Assembly (NCBI GenBank): GCA_948517135.1
Contig: CAORJJ010000006.1
Location: 7,584 to 40,971 of the forward strand
Reading direction: 5' to 3'
DNA from: an uncultured Clostridia bacterium
GTDB lineage: Bacteria > Bacillota > Clostridia > TANB77 > CAG-508
DNA: 33,388 bases
Shown here piece by piece: positions 25,034 to 33,266 of this stretch. The position numbers and the translations under genes were made by a program. The notes beneath the pieces were generated by a model. It searched no databases. It had not been told where the DNA came from and saw only the letters and a list, made by a program, of their open reading frames with translations. Each line of letters starts with the position of its first letter. Positions within the stretch are counted from its first letter, which is position 1.

Positions 25034-26012
25034 ATGAGAATTCTTTTTATGGGGACTCCAGATATTGCAAGAGAGTCTTTAGATAATTTATATAATGAAG
25101 GGTTTGAAATTTGTGGTGTTGTAACAGCACCAGATAAACCAGCAGGTAGAGGGATGAAAATTATATCATCTCCAGTAAAAGAATATGCTATAAAGAAAAA
25201 TTTAAAAATATTTCAGCCTGAGAAAATTGTTAATAATAATGAATTTAAAGATGAGATAAGACAACTGAACCCTGATTTAGTTTGTGTTGTTGCATATGGA
25301 GTTATACTTCCAAAATCATTTTTGAAGATTCCACCTCTTGGATGTATAAATCTTCATCCATCAATGCTTCCAAATTATAGAGGACCAGCACCTATACAAT
25401 GGGCTATATTAAATGGAGATAAGAAAACAGGTGTAACTATAATGTATTTGAATGAGAAAATGGATGCAGGAGATATAATTAAGCAACAAGAAGTTGAAAT
25501 TGAAGAAAATGAAACAACAGGAGAGTTATGGGATAAATTGTCTAAAATCGGATCAAATCTATTAGTTGAAACAGTAAAAAATATTGATTCAGGAAAAATA
25601 GAAAGAACACCTCAACCAGAAGAATTTACGTTAGCACCGATGCTTAATAAGGAAATGGCAAAAATAAATTGGAATGAAAAAAATTGCTACGAAATAAAGA
25701 ATCTTGTAAGAGGACTAAATCCAATTATGGGAACATATACACATTTAAAAAATAAAAAAATAAAATTTTGGAAAGTTCAAACTTTAAACAAAGAAGAATA
25801 TTTACAAATTTCAAATGGTTTTGAATATCTAGATTTTGAAAAGGAAGATGTTCGGAACAGTATTGTTTGTAAATGAAAAAAAAGGTTTATATATAAAAGC
25901 AAAAGAAGGCATAATATCTGTTATCGAAATACAAGGTGAAAATGCAAGAAGAATGAATATAAATGATTTTTTACGAGGTAATAATATTCAAATAGGAGAA
26001 AAATTTGAGTAA
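25034..26012 (+). CDS. fmt: Methionyl-tRNA formyltransferase, joined across a +1 frameshift
   Basis: Formylates initiator Met-tRNA using 10-formyl-tetrahydrofolate. The catalytic N-terminal domain is intact: LFMGTPDIARESL, DKPAGRGM, NLHPSMLPNYRGPAPI with the active-site Asn/His, and MDAGDI. Near residue 274 the zero frame meets CGG (25853) and stops at TGA after seven more codons, a 280-residue product missing the end of the tRNA-binding C-terminal domain. Skipping C25853 yields VGTVLFVNEKKG, then RRMNINDFLRG and a stop at 26010-26012, giving 325 residues, normal for Fmt. The restored tail matches the family C-terminus, so only one base is out of place. AGGAAG lies just before the site, a possible stimulator. 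Confidence 0.9.
25850..25856 (+). other. Candidate +1 frameshift site in fmt (GTTCGGA)
   Basis: Zero frame GTT CGG AAC leads to TGA. Dropping the C gives GTT GGA ACA (Val-Gly-Thr), matching the family. AGGAAG ends about three bases upstream of GTT, similar in place to the stimulator of the prfB frameshift. Confidence 0.8.
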
Positions 26013-26049
26013 TTAGTATTTAAGAATGTATTAATGTTTTGAAAAATGC

Positions 26050-26078
26050 TTGTAAAAAACGCATTATATTGATATACT
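26050..26078 (+). promoter_or_regulatory. Promoter of the asp23 operon
   Basis: TTGTAA (26050-26055), 17 bases, TATACT (26073-26078) with a TGA extension. It begins 38 bases after the restored fmt stop. Confidence 0.7.
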
Positions 26079-26115
26079 TGTTGTGAAAAATATTTATTTT
26101 AAAGGAGGTATTTTT

Positions 26116-26544
26116 ATGGATGAAAATAATGAAATAGTAGAGGTTGAAGAAGAAATTACAGTACAAGGGAATGATACAATAAAAATATCAAATGAGGCTG
26201 TTGCAACATATGCTGGAATTGCTGTATCAGAAGTATCTGGTGTTTATGGAATGTCAGGAGGCTTTGCAGGAATAACAGAAGCTTTAAGTGGAAAGAAAAA
26301 TTTAGCTAAGGGTATAAAAGTAGATGTTGATGAAAAAAGTGCAAAAATAGATGTAAATATAATTGTAGAATATGGTGCTAGAATACCAGATGTTGCATTT
26401 GAAATTCAAACAGGAGTTAAAAAATCTGTTGAAAATATGACAGGATTAAAAGTTTTAGAAGTAAATGTTCATGTTCAAGGTGTTCATGCAATAACAGATA
26501 AAGAAACAGCAGAAGAGCAAACAGAAAATAAAACAGAAGAATAA
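26116..26544 (+). CDS. Asp23/Gls24 envelope stress response protein
   Basis: A 142-residue Asp23-family protein, abundant at the membrane under alkaline or envelope stress in Gram-positives. The core is SNEAVATYAGIAVSEVSGVYGM, then VDVNIIVEYGARIPDVAFEIQ and VEVNVHVQGV-type strands, with an acidic C-terminus. The start is the ATG at 26116 (AAAGGAGG upstream); an in-frame ATG at 26083 lacks a ribosome site. The partner AmaP follows. Confidence 0.93.
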   Translation: MDENNEIVEVEEEITVQGNDTIKISNEAVATYAGIAVSEVSGVYGMSGGFAGITEALSGKKNLAKGIKVDVDEKSAKIDVNIIVEYGARIPDVAFEIQTGVKKSVENMTGLKVLEVNVHVQGVHAITDKETAEEQTENKTEE

Positions 26545-26568
26545 AAGTTTTATAATCGGAGGAATAAA

Positions 26569-27201
26569 ATGAAGTTTTTAGATAGATTAGCATTAAAAAT
26601 ATTTTCATTAATTATTTTTATAATAGGTATTGCTATGATATTGCTTTTTATAGGTGTTATATCTATAAATGATATAGTAATGGATTTAATTAAGATTACA
26701 GATGGAACACATAGTATAGAAATAATTTTTGGAATTTTAGGTGTATTAATGATATTTGCTATAAAAGGGTTATTTTTTACAAGTAAACCTGAATCTAAAG
26801 GAAAAGAAGGCATTATATTAGAAAATGCTAGTGGAAAATTAGTTATATCTAAAGAAAGTTTAGAAAATTTAATAGCTAGTGTAACAAAAGAAATTCCAGG
26901 AGCAGAAACAGTTGCTAGTAAAACAATTGTTGATAAAAACAAAAATTTAATTGTATATGTTACTGCTATTGTTAGTAAAGATGTAATGATAAAAGATGTT
27001 TCTAATCAATTACAAGAGAGAGTAAAAGAGGCAATGAAGAAAACCGCAGACTTAGAAGTTAAAGAAGTAAATATAAAAATTAAAAATATTACTTCAAAAA
27101 AAGTAAAAGGTTTACCATCACCAGCAGTAGAGGAAACACATGCAGAAGAAAAAGATGAAGAATTAAATCAAGAAGAAAGTAATGAAGCATCAGAACAATA
27201 A
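26569..27201 (+). CDS. amaP: AmaP-like membrane anchor of Asp23
   Basis: Anchors Asp23 at the membrane. The 210 residues have two N-terminal membrane helices (about 10-32 and 52-70), then an Asp23-like cytoplasmic domain (SGKLVISKESLENLIASVTKE, VYVTAIVSKDV) and a Glu/Lys-rich tail. It sits directly after asp23 with CGGAGG before its ATG. Confidence 0.9.
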   Translation: MKFLDRLALKIFSLIIFIIGIAMILLFIGVISINDIVMDLIKITDGTHSIEIIFGILGVLMIFAIKGLFFTSKPESKGKEGIILENASGKLVISKESLENLIASVTKEIPGAETVASKTIVDKNKNLIVYVTAIVSKDVMIKDVSNQLQERVKEAMKKTADLEVKEVNIKIKNITSKKVKGLPSPAVEETHAEEKDEELNQEESNEASEQ

Positions 27202-27227
27202 TAAGCAAAGAGAAAGGAAGTATTAAA

Positions 27228-27443
27228 ATGAATGATGATAATGAGCCAAAAAATGCTTTTTTAGGTCAATATGGTGGAGCTATTATAGGTGGGCTTATAG
27301 CACTTTTATTATGTTTTACAGAAATATATAAAATTTTAGTTTATTTAGTAATTATATTGGCAGGTATATTTGTCGGAAATTATGTTCAAAAAAATAAATC
27401 AAAAGTAAAAGAAGTATTAAAAGAATTTATAGATAAATTTTAG
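27228..27443 (+). CDS. DUF2273 small membrane protein
   Basis: A 71-residue protein with two helices (GGAIIGGLIALLLCF and ILVYLVIILAGIFVG) and a basic tail, matching the DUF2273 family that accompanies asp23-amaP. It probably takes part in the same membrane complex; the exact role is unknown. nusB starts nine bases later. Confidence 0.88.
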   Translation: MNDDNEPKNAFLGQYGGAIIGGLIALLLCFTEIYKILVYLVIILAGIFVGNYVQKNKSKVKEVLKEFIDKF

Positions 27444-27452
27444 GAGGAAATA

Positions 27453-27881
27453 ATGCAAAGGTCTGCAATGAGAGAACTAGCTTTTAAGTTAGTTTATGAA
27501 ATCGAAGTACAAAAGGAAAATGAAGATGAACAAATAGAAATATTTATTGAAAATAATGAAATTACAGATAATAGTGTAATTGATTATTTAAAAGATATTA
27601 AAGATGGAATCCAAACAAATTCAGAAGAAATTAATAGATTAATTACAACTAATTTAAAAGATAACTGGAGCTTAAATAGAATTTCAAAAATTAATTTAAG
27701 TTTAATAAAAATAGCAATATATGAAATGGTATATAAACAATTACCATATAAGATTGCAATAAATGAAGTTGTAGAACTTGCTAAAAAGTATGCTGATGAA
27801 TCAGCACCAGTATTTATTAATGGAATATTGGCAAGTGTTGTTAAAGAAAAAAAACTAAATGGAGATATTAATGAAAATTAA
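27453..27881 (+). CDS. nusB: Transcription antitermination factor NusB
   Basis: Binds boxA RNA with NusE for rRNA antitermination. The 142-residue all-helical protein has RSAMRELAFKLVYEIE, WSLNRISKINLSLIKIAIYEM, and KIAINEVVELAKKYADESAPVFINGILA, all family hallmarks. Its end overlaps the xseA start by 11 bases. Confidence 0.94.
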   Translation: MQRSAMRELAFKLVYEIEVQKENEDEQIEIFIENNEITDNSVIDYLKDIKDGIQTNSEEINRLITTNLKDNWSLNRISKINLSLIKIAIYEMVYKQLPYKIAINEVVELAKKYADESAPVFINGILASVVKEKKLNGDINEN

Positions 27882-29058
27882 TCCGATTACTGTAACAGAA
27901 TTAAATATGTATGTTAAAGATAAAGTAGCTGAAGATGAATTTTTAAATAGTGTTTTAGTTAAAGGGGAAATTTCTAATTTTAAACATCATTATACAGGTC
28001 ATATGTATTTTACTTTGAAAGATGAAAATTCTCTTATAAAATGCGTTATGTTTAAATCATCAACAGTTACTTTAAATTTTGCTCCAAAAGATGGAATGAA
28101 AGTTATTGTATTAGGAACAGTTGGCGTGTATGAAAGAGATGGAGTATACCAAATATATTGCAAGGCTATGCAAGAAGATGGGATGGGAAGTTTATATGTA
28201 GCGTTTGAAAAATTAAAGGCTAAATTAGAACAAGAAGGATTGTTTGATGAATCACATAAAAAGAAGATTCCATTTATGCCTAAAATAATAGGAGTTTTAA
28301 CTTCTAATACAGGTGCAGTAATAAGAGATATTATAAATGTTTCTACTAGAAGAAATCCAAATGTATATATAAGATTATTACCAGTACCAGTACAAGGTGA
28401 AGGCGCAGCTGAAAAAATAGTAAAAGCAATTGAGCTAATGAATGAAAAAAAACTTGCAGACTGTTTAATTTTAGCAAGAGGTGGTGGATCTTTAGAAGAT
28501 TTATGGCCATTTAATGAGGAAATTGTTGCAAGAGCAATATATTATTCAGAACTTCCTATAATATCAGCAGTAGGTCATGAAACAGATTTTACAATTGCTG
28601 ATTTTGTAGCAGATTTAAGAGCTCCAACACCATCAGCAGCTGCTGAACTTGTAGTAACAGATATTTCAGAGTTAGAATATAATATTAATTTATTTCAAAG
28701 AAGATTAAGAATGGCTCTAAAGAGAAAAACAGAAGTTATGAGATTAAGATATGAAAAATGCTTAAATTCTAAGGTATATAAAGAACCATTACAAAAAGTT
28801 AGTGATTACTATCTTGAAATTGATAGATTAATGAAATCTATTGAAAATTCTACCATAAAAAAATTAAAAGATTCTAGATTGGAATCTGCAAAATTAATTA
28901 CAAAGTTAGATACATTAAGTCCATTAAAAACATTAACAAGAGGATATTGTTTAACAGAAAGTAATGGAAATGTCATCACAAAAGCAGAAGAATTAAAAAA
29001 AGATATGGAAATAGATTTAAAATTTCAAGATGGAACAGCTAAAGCAAAAATTATTTAA
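27871..29058 (+). CDS. xseA: Exodeoxyribonuclease VII large subunit
   Basis: Degrades single-stranded DNA together with XseB. The 395 residues have an N-terminal OB-fold (VKGEISNFKHHYTGHMYFTLKD) and catalytic blocks GVLTSNTGAVIRDI, ARGGGSLEDLWPFN and VGHETDFTIADF. A coiled-coil arm and the late GYCLTESNGNVI follow. The start is the ATG at 27871 with GGAGA before it, rather than the in-frame ATG at 27859. Confidence 0.96.
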   Translation: MKINPITVTELNMYVKDKVAEDEFLNSVLVKGEISNFKHHYTGHMYFTLKDENSLIKCVMFKSSTVTLNFAPKDGMKVIVLGTVGVYERDGVYQIYCKAMQEDGMGSLYVAFEKLKAKLEQEGLFDESHKKKIPFMPKIIGVLTSNTGAVIRDIINVSTRRNPNVYIRLLPVPVQGEGAAEKIVKAIELMNEKKLADCLILARGGGSLEDLWPFNEEIVARAIYYSELPIISAVGHETDFTIADFVADLRAPTPSAAAELVVTDISELEYNINLFQRRLRMALKRKTEVMRLRYEKCLNSKVYKEPLQKVSDYYLEIDRLMKSIENSTIKKLKDSRLESAKLITKLDTLSPLKTLTRGYCLTESNGNVITKAEELKKDMEIDLKFQDGTAKAKII

Positions 29059-29072
29059 AAAGGAGTAATGAA

Positions 29073-29606
29073 ATGACAAAGAAAATATTAATCACATTAA
29101 TATGTATTATTATAGCAGTAGTTTTAATAATTGTTGCATTTCGTGTTAGCTTTGCAATTACTAGAAAAAACAATGAAACTAATTTTAATAATAATACAGT
29201 ACAAGAAAATAAAGTGAAAGAGAATAAAACTGTAGAAAATACTACCATAGAAAATGAATCAAAAAATGAAAATAAAATTGTAGAAAATAAAGTTGTAGAT
29301 ACTAGTAATAAAAATGTAACAGATAAAGTTGTTCCTGCTAATCAATCAGCTCCATCTACTGGAACATCTGTTGCACCTTCAAGTGTTGTTTATGAATCTA
29401 CTGATATTGGAAGTACAGATAAAAAACAACAAGCAGTAGAACTTGTGAAAAAACAGTGGGGAGACGATAATACAGTTTCTTTTAGATGTGATTCAGTAAC
29501 ATCAGAAGGTGAATATATAATTGCAGTTGTATCAACAGAAACAGCTTCTGTTAAAAATTATTTTAGAGTAAATATAAATACTAAAACTGTTGAAGTAGAT
29601 TATTAA
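29073..29606 (+). CDS. Membrane-anchored protein with Asn/Glu/Lys linker
   Basis: An unrecognised 177-residue protein placed between the two exonuclease VII subunits. Residues 5-25 form a membrane anchor or signal. Residues 30-115 are a low-complexity linker with repeated VENK/ENKT-like units and then Ser/Pro/Thr. Residues 120-177 form a small domain (QQAVELVKKQWG, YFRVNINTKTVEVDY) reminiscent of short PepSY-like or repeat domains, but too weak to assign. There is no lipobox Cys. It probably faces the outside and may have slipped into the operon. Confidence 0.75.
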   Translation: MTKKILITLICIIIAVVLIIVAFRVSFAITRKNNETNFNNNTVQENKVKENKTVENTTIENESKNENKIVENKVVDTSNKNVTDKVVPANQSAPSTGTSVAPSSVVYESTDIGSTDKKQQAVELVKKQWGDDNTVSFRCDSVTSEGEYIIAVVSTETASVKNYFRVNINTKTVEVDY

Positions 29607-29621
29607 AAGAAGGGAATTTTT

Positions 29622-29855
29622 ATGAGTAAGAAAGAAGAATTAAATTTTGAAGAATTAATGGTGAAGCTTGAAGATATTACTAATAAATTAGAAAATGAGA
29701 AATTATCTTTAGATGAATCTGTAAAAATATTTGAAGAAGGAATGCAAATTTCTAAAGAATGTAATACTAAGTTAGAAGATGCAGAAAAGAAAATTACAAT
29801 ATTAATTAATCAAAATAATGAGATAAAGGAGGAAAACTTCAATACAGAAGTTTAA
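29622..29855 (+). CDS. xseB: Exodeoxyribonuclease VII small subunit
   Basis: A 77-residue helical partner of XseA. NFEELMVKLEDITNKLENE and LDESVKIFEEGMQISKEC are the family core. Separation from xseA by one unrelated gene is unusual. Confidence 0.95.
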   Translation: MSKKEELNFEELMVKLEDITNKLENEKLSLDESVKIFEEGMQISKECNTKLEDAEKKITILINQNNEIKEENFNTEV

Positions 29856-29863
29856 GTTGCAAG

Positions 29864-30304
29864 ATGAATATACTTACCGAGATTGTTAGAAATAAATGTA
29901 TATATGTTCCATTTATACTGTGGTTTTTAATTCAAACATTTAAAGTTGTTTCAGATTTAGTTGTAAATAAAAAGTTAAATGTAAAGAGAATAATAGGAGC
30001 AGGTGGAATGCCTAGTTCACATTCTGCTGTTGTATGTTCATTATCAATGCTTGTTGGAAGAGAATATGGTTTTGATTCAGGAATTTTTGCAATAGCATTA
30101 GTGATGTCATTTATAGTAATGTATGATGCAGCAGGAGTTAGAAGAGCATCAGGAAAACAAGCTAGAATATTAAATAAGATTCTTGAAACTCCAGGAATGA
30201 GTACTGTCGAAGTACAGGAGAAATTAATTGAAGCGTTAGGTCATACACCAATTCAAGTATTTGTAGGAGCAGTAATAGGATTTTTTGTAGGATTTATTAT
30301 ATAA
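29864..30304 (+). CDS. Divergent PAP2-family (DUF212) membrane protein
   Basis: A 146-residue membrane protein of the divergent acid-phosphatase/vanadium peroxidase-related family. The GGMPSSHSA segment is the diagnostic phosphatase-like motif, followed by MYDAAGVRRASGKQA. Three or four helices are present. A lipid phosphate substrate is a reasonable guess but unproven. AAAGGAGG lies upstream (29826), inside xseB. Confidence 0.9.
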   Translation: MNILTEIVRNKCIYVPFILWFLIQTFKVVSDLVVNKKLNVKRIIGAGGMPSSHSAVVCSLSMLVGREYGFDSGIFAIALVMSFIVMYDAAGVRRASGKQARILNKILETPGMSTVEVQEKLIEALGHTPIQVFVGAVIGFFVGFII

Positions 30305-30319
30305 AATGGAGGTGTTTAT

Positions 30320-31981
30320 ATGACTGATATAGAAATTGCCAGAAGTATAAAGTTAGAGAAAATAACAGATGTTGCACAAAAGTTTGGAATTACAGAAAAT
30401 GATATTGAATTATATGGAAAATATAAAGCTAAAATATCTTCAGAGTTTATAAATAAGACAAAAGGAAACAAAGATGGAAATTTAATATTAGTAACAGCAA
30501 TTAATCCTACACCTCTTGGAGAAGGTAAAACTACTGTTGCAATCGGTCTATCAGATGCTCTAAATAGAATTGGTGAAAAATCGGTATTAGCATTAAGAGA
30601 ACCATCACTTGGTCCAGTTTTTGGAATAAAAGGAGGAGCAACAGGTGGAGGATATGCACAAATTTCTCCAATGGTTGATATAAATTTACATTTTACTGGA
30701 GACATTCATGCAATAACATCTGCAAATAATTTATTATCAGCAATAATAGATAATCACATATATTATGGAAATGAATTAAAATTCAAAAAAGTAATTTGGA
30801 AAAGATGTGTAGATCTAAATGATAGAACTTTAAGAGATGTTGAAGTTGGTTTATCAAAAGAGAAAAGAATGGTTCCACGTAATGACGGATTTGATATTTC
30901 TGTTGCATCAGAAATTATGGCAATATTTTGTTTATCAAAAGATATTAAAGATTTAGAAAGAAGACTTGGAAATATTTTAGTTGGTTATAATGAAGAAGAT
31001 AAACCAATTTTTGCTAAAGATTTAAAAGCAGAAGGAGCATTAACAGTTCTATTAAAAGATGCAATAAATCCAAATATTGTACAAACTTTAGAACATAATT
31101 TAGCAATAGTTCATGGTGGTCCATTTGCCAATATTGCTCATGGATGTAATAGTGTAATTGCAACAAAACTTGCATTAAAATTAGGAGATTATGTTGTTAC
31201 AGAAGCTGGTTTTGGAGCAGATTTGGGGGCAGAAAAATTTGTTAATATAAAATGTAGAAAAGCTGAATTAAAACCAAAGGTTGCTATATGTGTTGCAACT
31301 TTAAAAGCATTGAAATATCATGGTGGAGCTAGCAAGGATGAATGTGTAAATGAAAATTTGGAAGCTCTAGAAATTGGAATAGAGAATTTATTAAGACATG
31401 TTGATAATATAAAAAATAAATATGGAATTATTCCAATAGTTGGAATAAACAGATATAAAAACGATTCTGAAAAAGAAATAGAGTTTTTAGAGAAAAGATT
31501 AAATGAAATAGGAGTTGAATTAAGTCTTCTTGATGTTTGGGAAAAAGGTGGAGAAGGAGCAATAGATTTAGCTCATAAAGTTGTAAAATATACCAAAAAA
31601 GATAGTACAGTTAAATTTGTTTATGATGACAAAGAAAGTATAAAAGAAAAAATTGAAAAGATTGCTAAAAAAGTTTATGGAGCAGAAGGGGTAGAATATA
31701 CAGATGATGCTTTAGAGCAAATAGAACAAATAGAAAAATTGGGATATGGAAAATATCCAGTATGTATAGCAAAAACACAATATTCATTCTCAGATAATGA
31801 AAAGAATTTATTATGTAATGAACCATATAATATACATATTAGAGAAGCAATAGTAAAAAATGGAGCAGAGTTTGTTGTTATAAAAACTGGAAAAATATTT
31901 ACAATGCCAGGATTACCAAAACATCCTGCAGCTGAAAACATTTACATTAATGAAAATGATGAAGTAGAGGGAATATTCTAA
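30320..31981 (+). CDS. fhs: Formate-tetrahydrofolate ligase
   Basis: Makes 10-formyl-tetrahydrofolate from formate, ATP and tetrahydrofolate. The product feeds Fmt, purines and acetogenic or amino-acid fermentation. The 553 residues include the ATP loop TPLGEGKTT, PSLGPVFGIKGGATGGGYAQ, VEGALT-like core segments and the C-terminal TMPGLPKHPAA. GGAGG precedes the ATG. It is probably the last gene of the asp23 operon or has its own promoter not seen. Confidence 0.98.
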   Translation: MTDIEIARSIKLEKITDVAQKFGITENDIELYGKYKAKISSEFINKTKGNKDGNLILVTAINPTPLGEGKTTVAIGLSDALNRIGEKSVLALREPSLGPVFGIKGGATGGGYAQISPMVDINLHFTGDIHAITSANNLLSAIIDNHIYYGNELKFKKVIWKRCVDLNDRTLRDVEVGLSKEKRMVPRNDGFDISVASEIMAIFCLSKDIKDLERRLGNILVGYNEEDKPIFAKDLKAEGALTVLLKDAINPNIVQTLEHNLAIVHGGPFANIAHGCNSVIATKLALKLGDYVVTEAGFGADLGAEKFVNIKCRKAELKPKVAICVATLKALKYHGGASKDECVNENLEALEIGIENLLRHVDNIKNKYGIIPIVGINRYKNDSEKEIEFLEKRLNEIGVELSLLDVWEKGGEGAIDLAHKVVKYTKKDSTVKFVYDDKESIKEKIEKIAKKVYGAEGVEYTDDALEQIEQIEKLGYGKYPVCIAKTQYSFSDNEKNLLCNEPYNIHIREAIVKNGAEFVVIKTGKIFTMPGLPKHPAAENIYINENDEVEGIF

Positions 31982-31983
31982 AT

Positions 31984-32018
31984 AAAAAAGAAGTATATTT
32001 AAAATATACTTCTTTTTT
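31984..32018. terminator. Bidirectional terminator after fhs
   Basis: A near-perfect palindrome with a 15-bp stem (31984-31998 with 32004-32018) is framed by six A and six T, so it works on both strands for the convergent genes. Confidence 0.92.
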
Positions 32019-32039
32019 ATTTGGTTAGGAAAAATTGAG

Positions 32040-33176
32040 TTATTGATTATTTTCTGATAACATTCTTGGTATTGCGGTAAACATTTTATAAAATGCGATT
32101 TTTACTTTCTTTTTAAATCTATAAAATGGATTTAAAGAGCGATGACTAACAACTAGACCAAGTTCACTACTATATTTATAAAGTTTTGTAGGTTCAACAC
32201 TTATACGTGCTGGTTTTACTTCTATTTCATCATTAGTATTAGTTAAATTATCTATAAGAGAACCTTCTTCTTCAGCAACTTGAAAATTATCTTTTGAATC
32301 ATCTGTTTCTTTAGATTCTTCAAAAATTGATTCAAAAAGTTCACTAATTTTTTCTTTTTCTTCAGCTTCAATTTTTTTTGAATTTTCATATAAATTATTT
32401 ACTAAACTTGATACAAGATTATCAACAGTAGTAGTATCTTTTTCTGTTTTTATATTTTCAATTTCATCAAAAATTGAAGAAAATTTATTTATATCAAATT
32501 GAGTAGTAGTATCTTCTTCAACAGTTTCTTGTGTTTCATCTTCAGATTTTCCTTCATACAAATCATTAAATTCTTTATTCAAATCTGCATTTATTTCATC
32601 ATCTAAAAATTCATTTTCTACTGTTTCAGAAATATCGATTGCTTCATTTTCTTCAATGATAGGAGAATCTTCAATTTCTTCAAGTGGTTTTACATCAATA
32701 TTATCTATAATTTCAATATCTTCGTTTTCTTCACTAGATGCAAAGTTAGATTCATATTGTTCTAGTGGTTCAGAAAATGCTTGAATTTTTGGAGATTCAA
32801 TTTTAGAAACATCATACTTTACTAAATTTGTTAAAATATTTTCAACAACGTTTTCATTTAAAACAAATTTTTCATCTATTTTTAATTCAGAAATAGGAGC
32901 TACGAAATTTGAACCGAAATTATTATCCCATTCATTATTAGCATTTTTAAAGCAAAAATTAAATTTTGAAAAATTTAACATTCTAATAGTTGCAACAAAT
33001 CCATTTTCTGTTTTTTCCATTTCTTGTTCATTTGTATACATCCAATTATCCCCAAAACCATAAACAATTTTTAGAGATGACGAATTTCTTTCAAATAAAT
33101 AACCTGAATATGTAATTGTTGTTTTTTGATTTTCAATTAAATCATCACTAAATATTATATTGGTAGAAAAATCCAT
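32040..33176 (-). CDS. CBM25-like carbohydrate-binding protein with long acidic tail
   Basis: A 378-residue protein without signal peptide or membrane helix, so probably cytoplasmic. Residues about 10-95 resemble a starch/glycogen-binding CBM25/CBM53 module: YGFGDNW, ATIRMLNFSKFNFCFKN and EWDNNFGSNF. Residues about 140-320 are strongly acidic and probably disordered. The end (about 325-378) is a separate basic segment, LYKYSSELGLVVSHRSLNPF then FKKKVKIAFYKMF. This suggests a scaffold linking glycogen granules to another partner. The start is ATG 33176 because AGGAG lies ten bases upstream; an in-frame ATG ten codons earlier overlaps that site. The family call rests on pattern alone. Confidence 0.7.
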   Translation of the reverse strand: MDFSTNIIFSDDLIENQKTTITYSGYLFERNSSSLKIVYGFGDNWMYTNEQEMEKTENGFVATIRMLNFSKFNFCFKNANNEWDNNFGSNFVAPISELKIDEKFVLNENVVENILTNLVKYDVSKIESPKIQAFSEPLEQYESNFASSEENEDIEIIDNIDVKPLEEIEDSPIIEENEAIDISETVENEFLDDEINADLNKEFNDLYEGKSEDETQETVEEDTTTQFDINKFSSIFDEIENIKTEKDTTTVDNLVSSLVNNLYENSKKIEAEEKEKISELFESIFEESKETDDSKDNFQVAEEEGSLIDNLTNTNDEIEVKPARISVEPTKLYKYSSELGLVVSHRSLNPFYRFKKKVKIAFYKMFTAIPRMLSENNQ

Positions 33177-33237
33177 ATTTTTGATACTCCTATATTTATT
33201 AAACATTACAATAAGACATAATATAGTCTTTTAACAC

Positions 33238-33266
33238 ATTATAATAATAAAATATATTTTTTTCAA
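33238..33266 (-). promoter_or_regulatory. Promoter of the CBM25-like gene
   Basis: On the - strand TTGAAA (33266-33261), 17 bases, TATAAT (33243-33238). It lies 62 bases before the ATG. The remaining DNA to the window end shows no gene. Confidence 0.7.

Noticed and set aside
25034..25876. fmt as a naturally shorter protein
   Set aside because: The next 156 bases in the +1 frame encode the conserved Fmt C-terminus, so truncation is not the original state.
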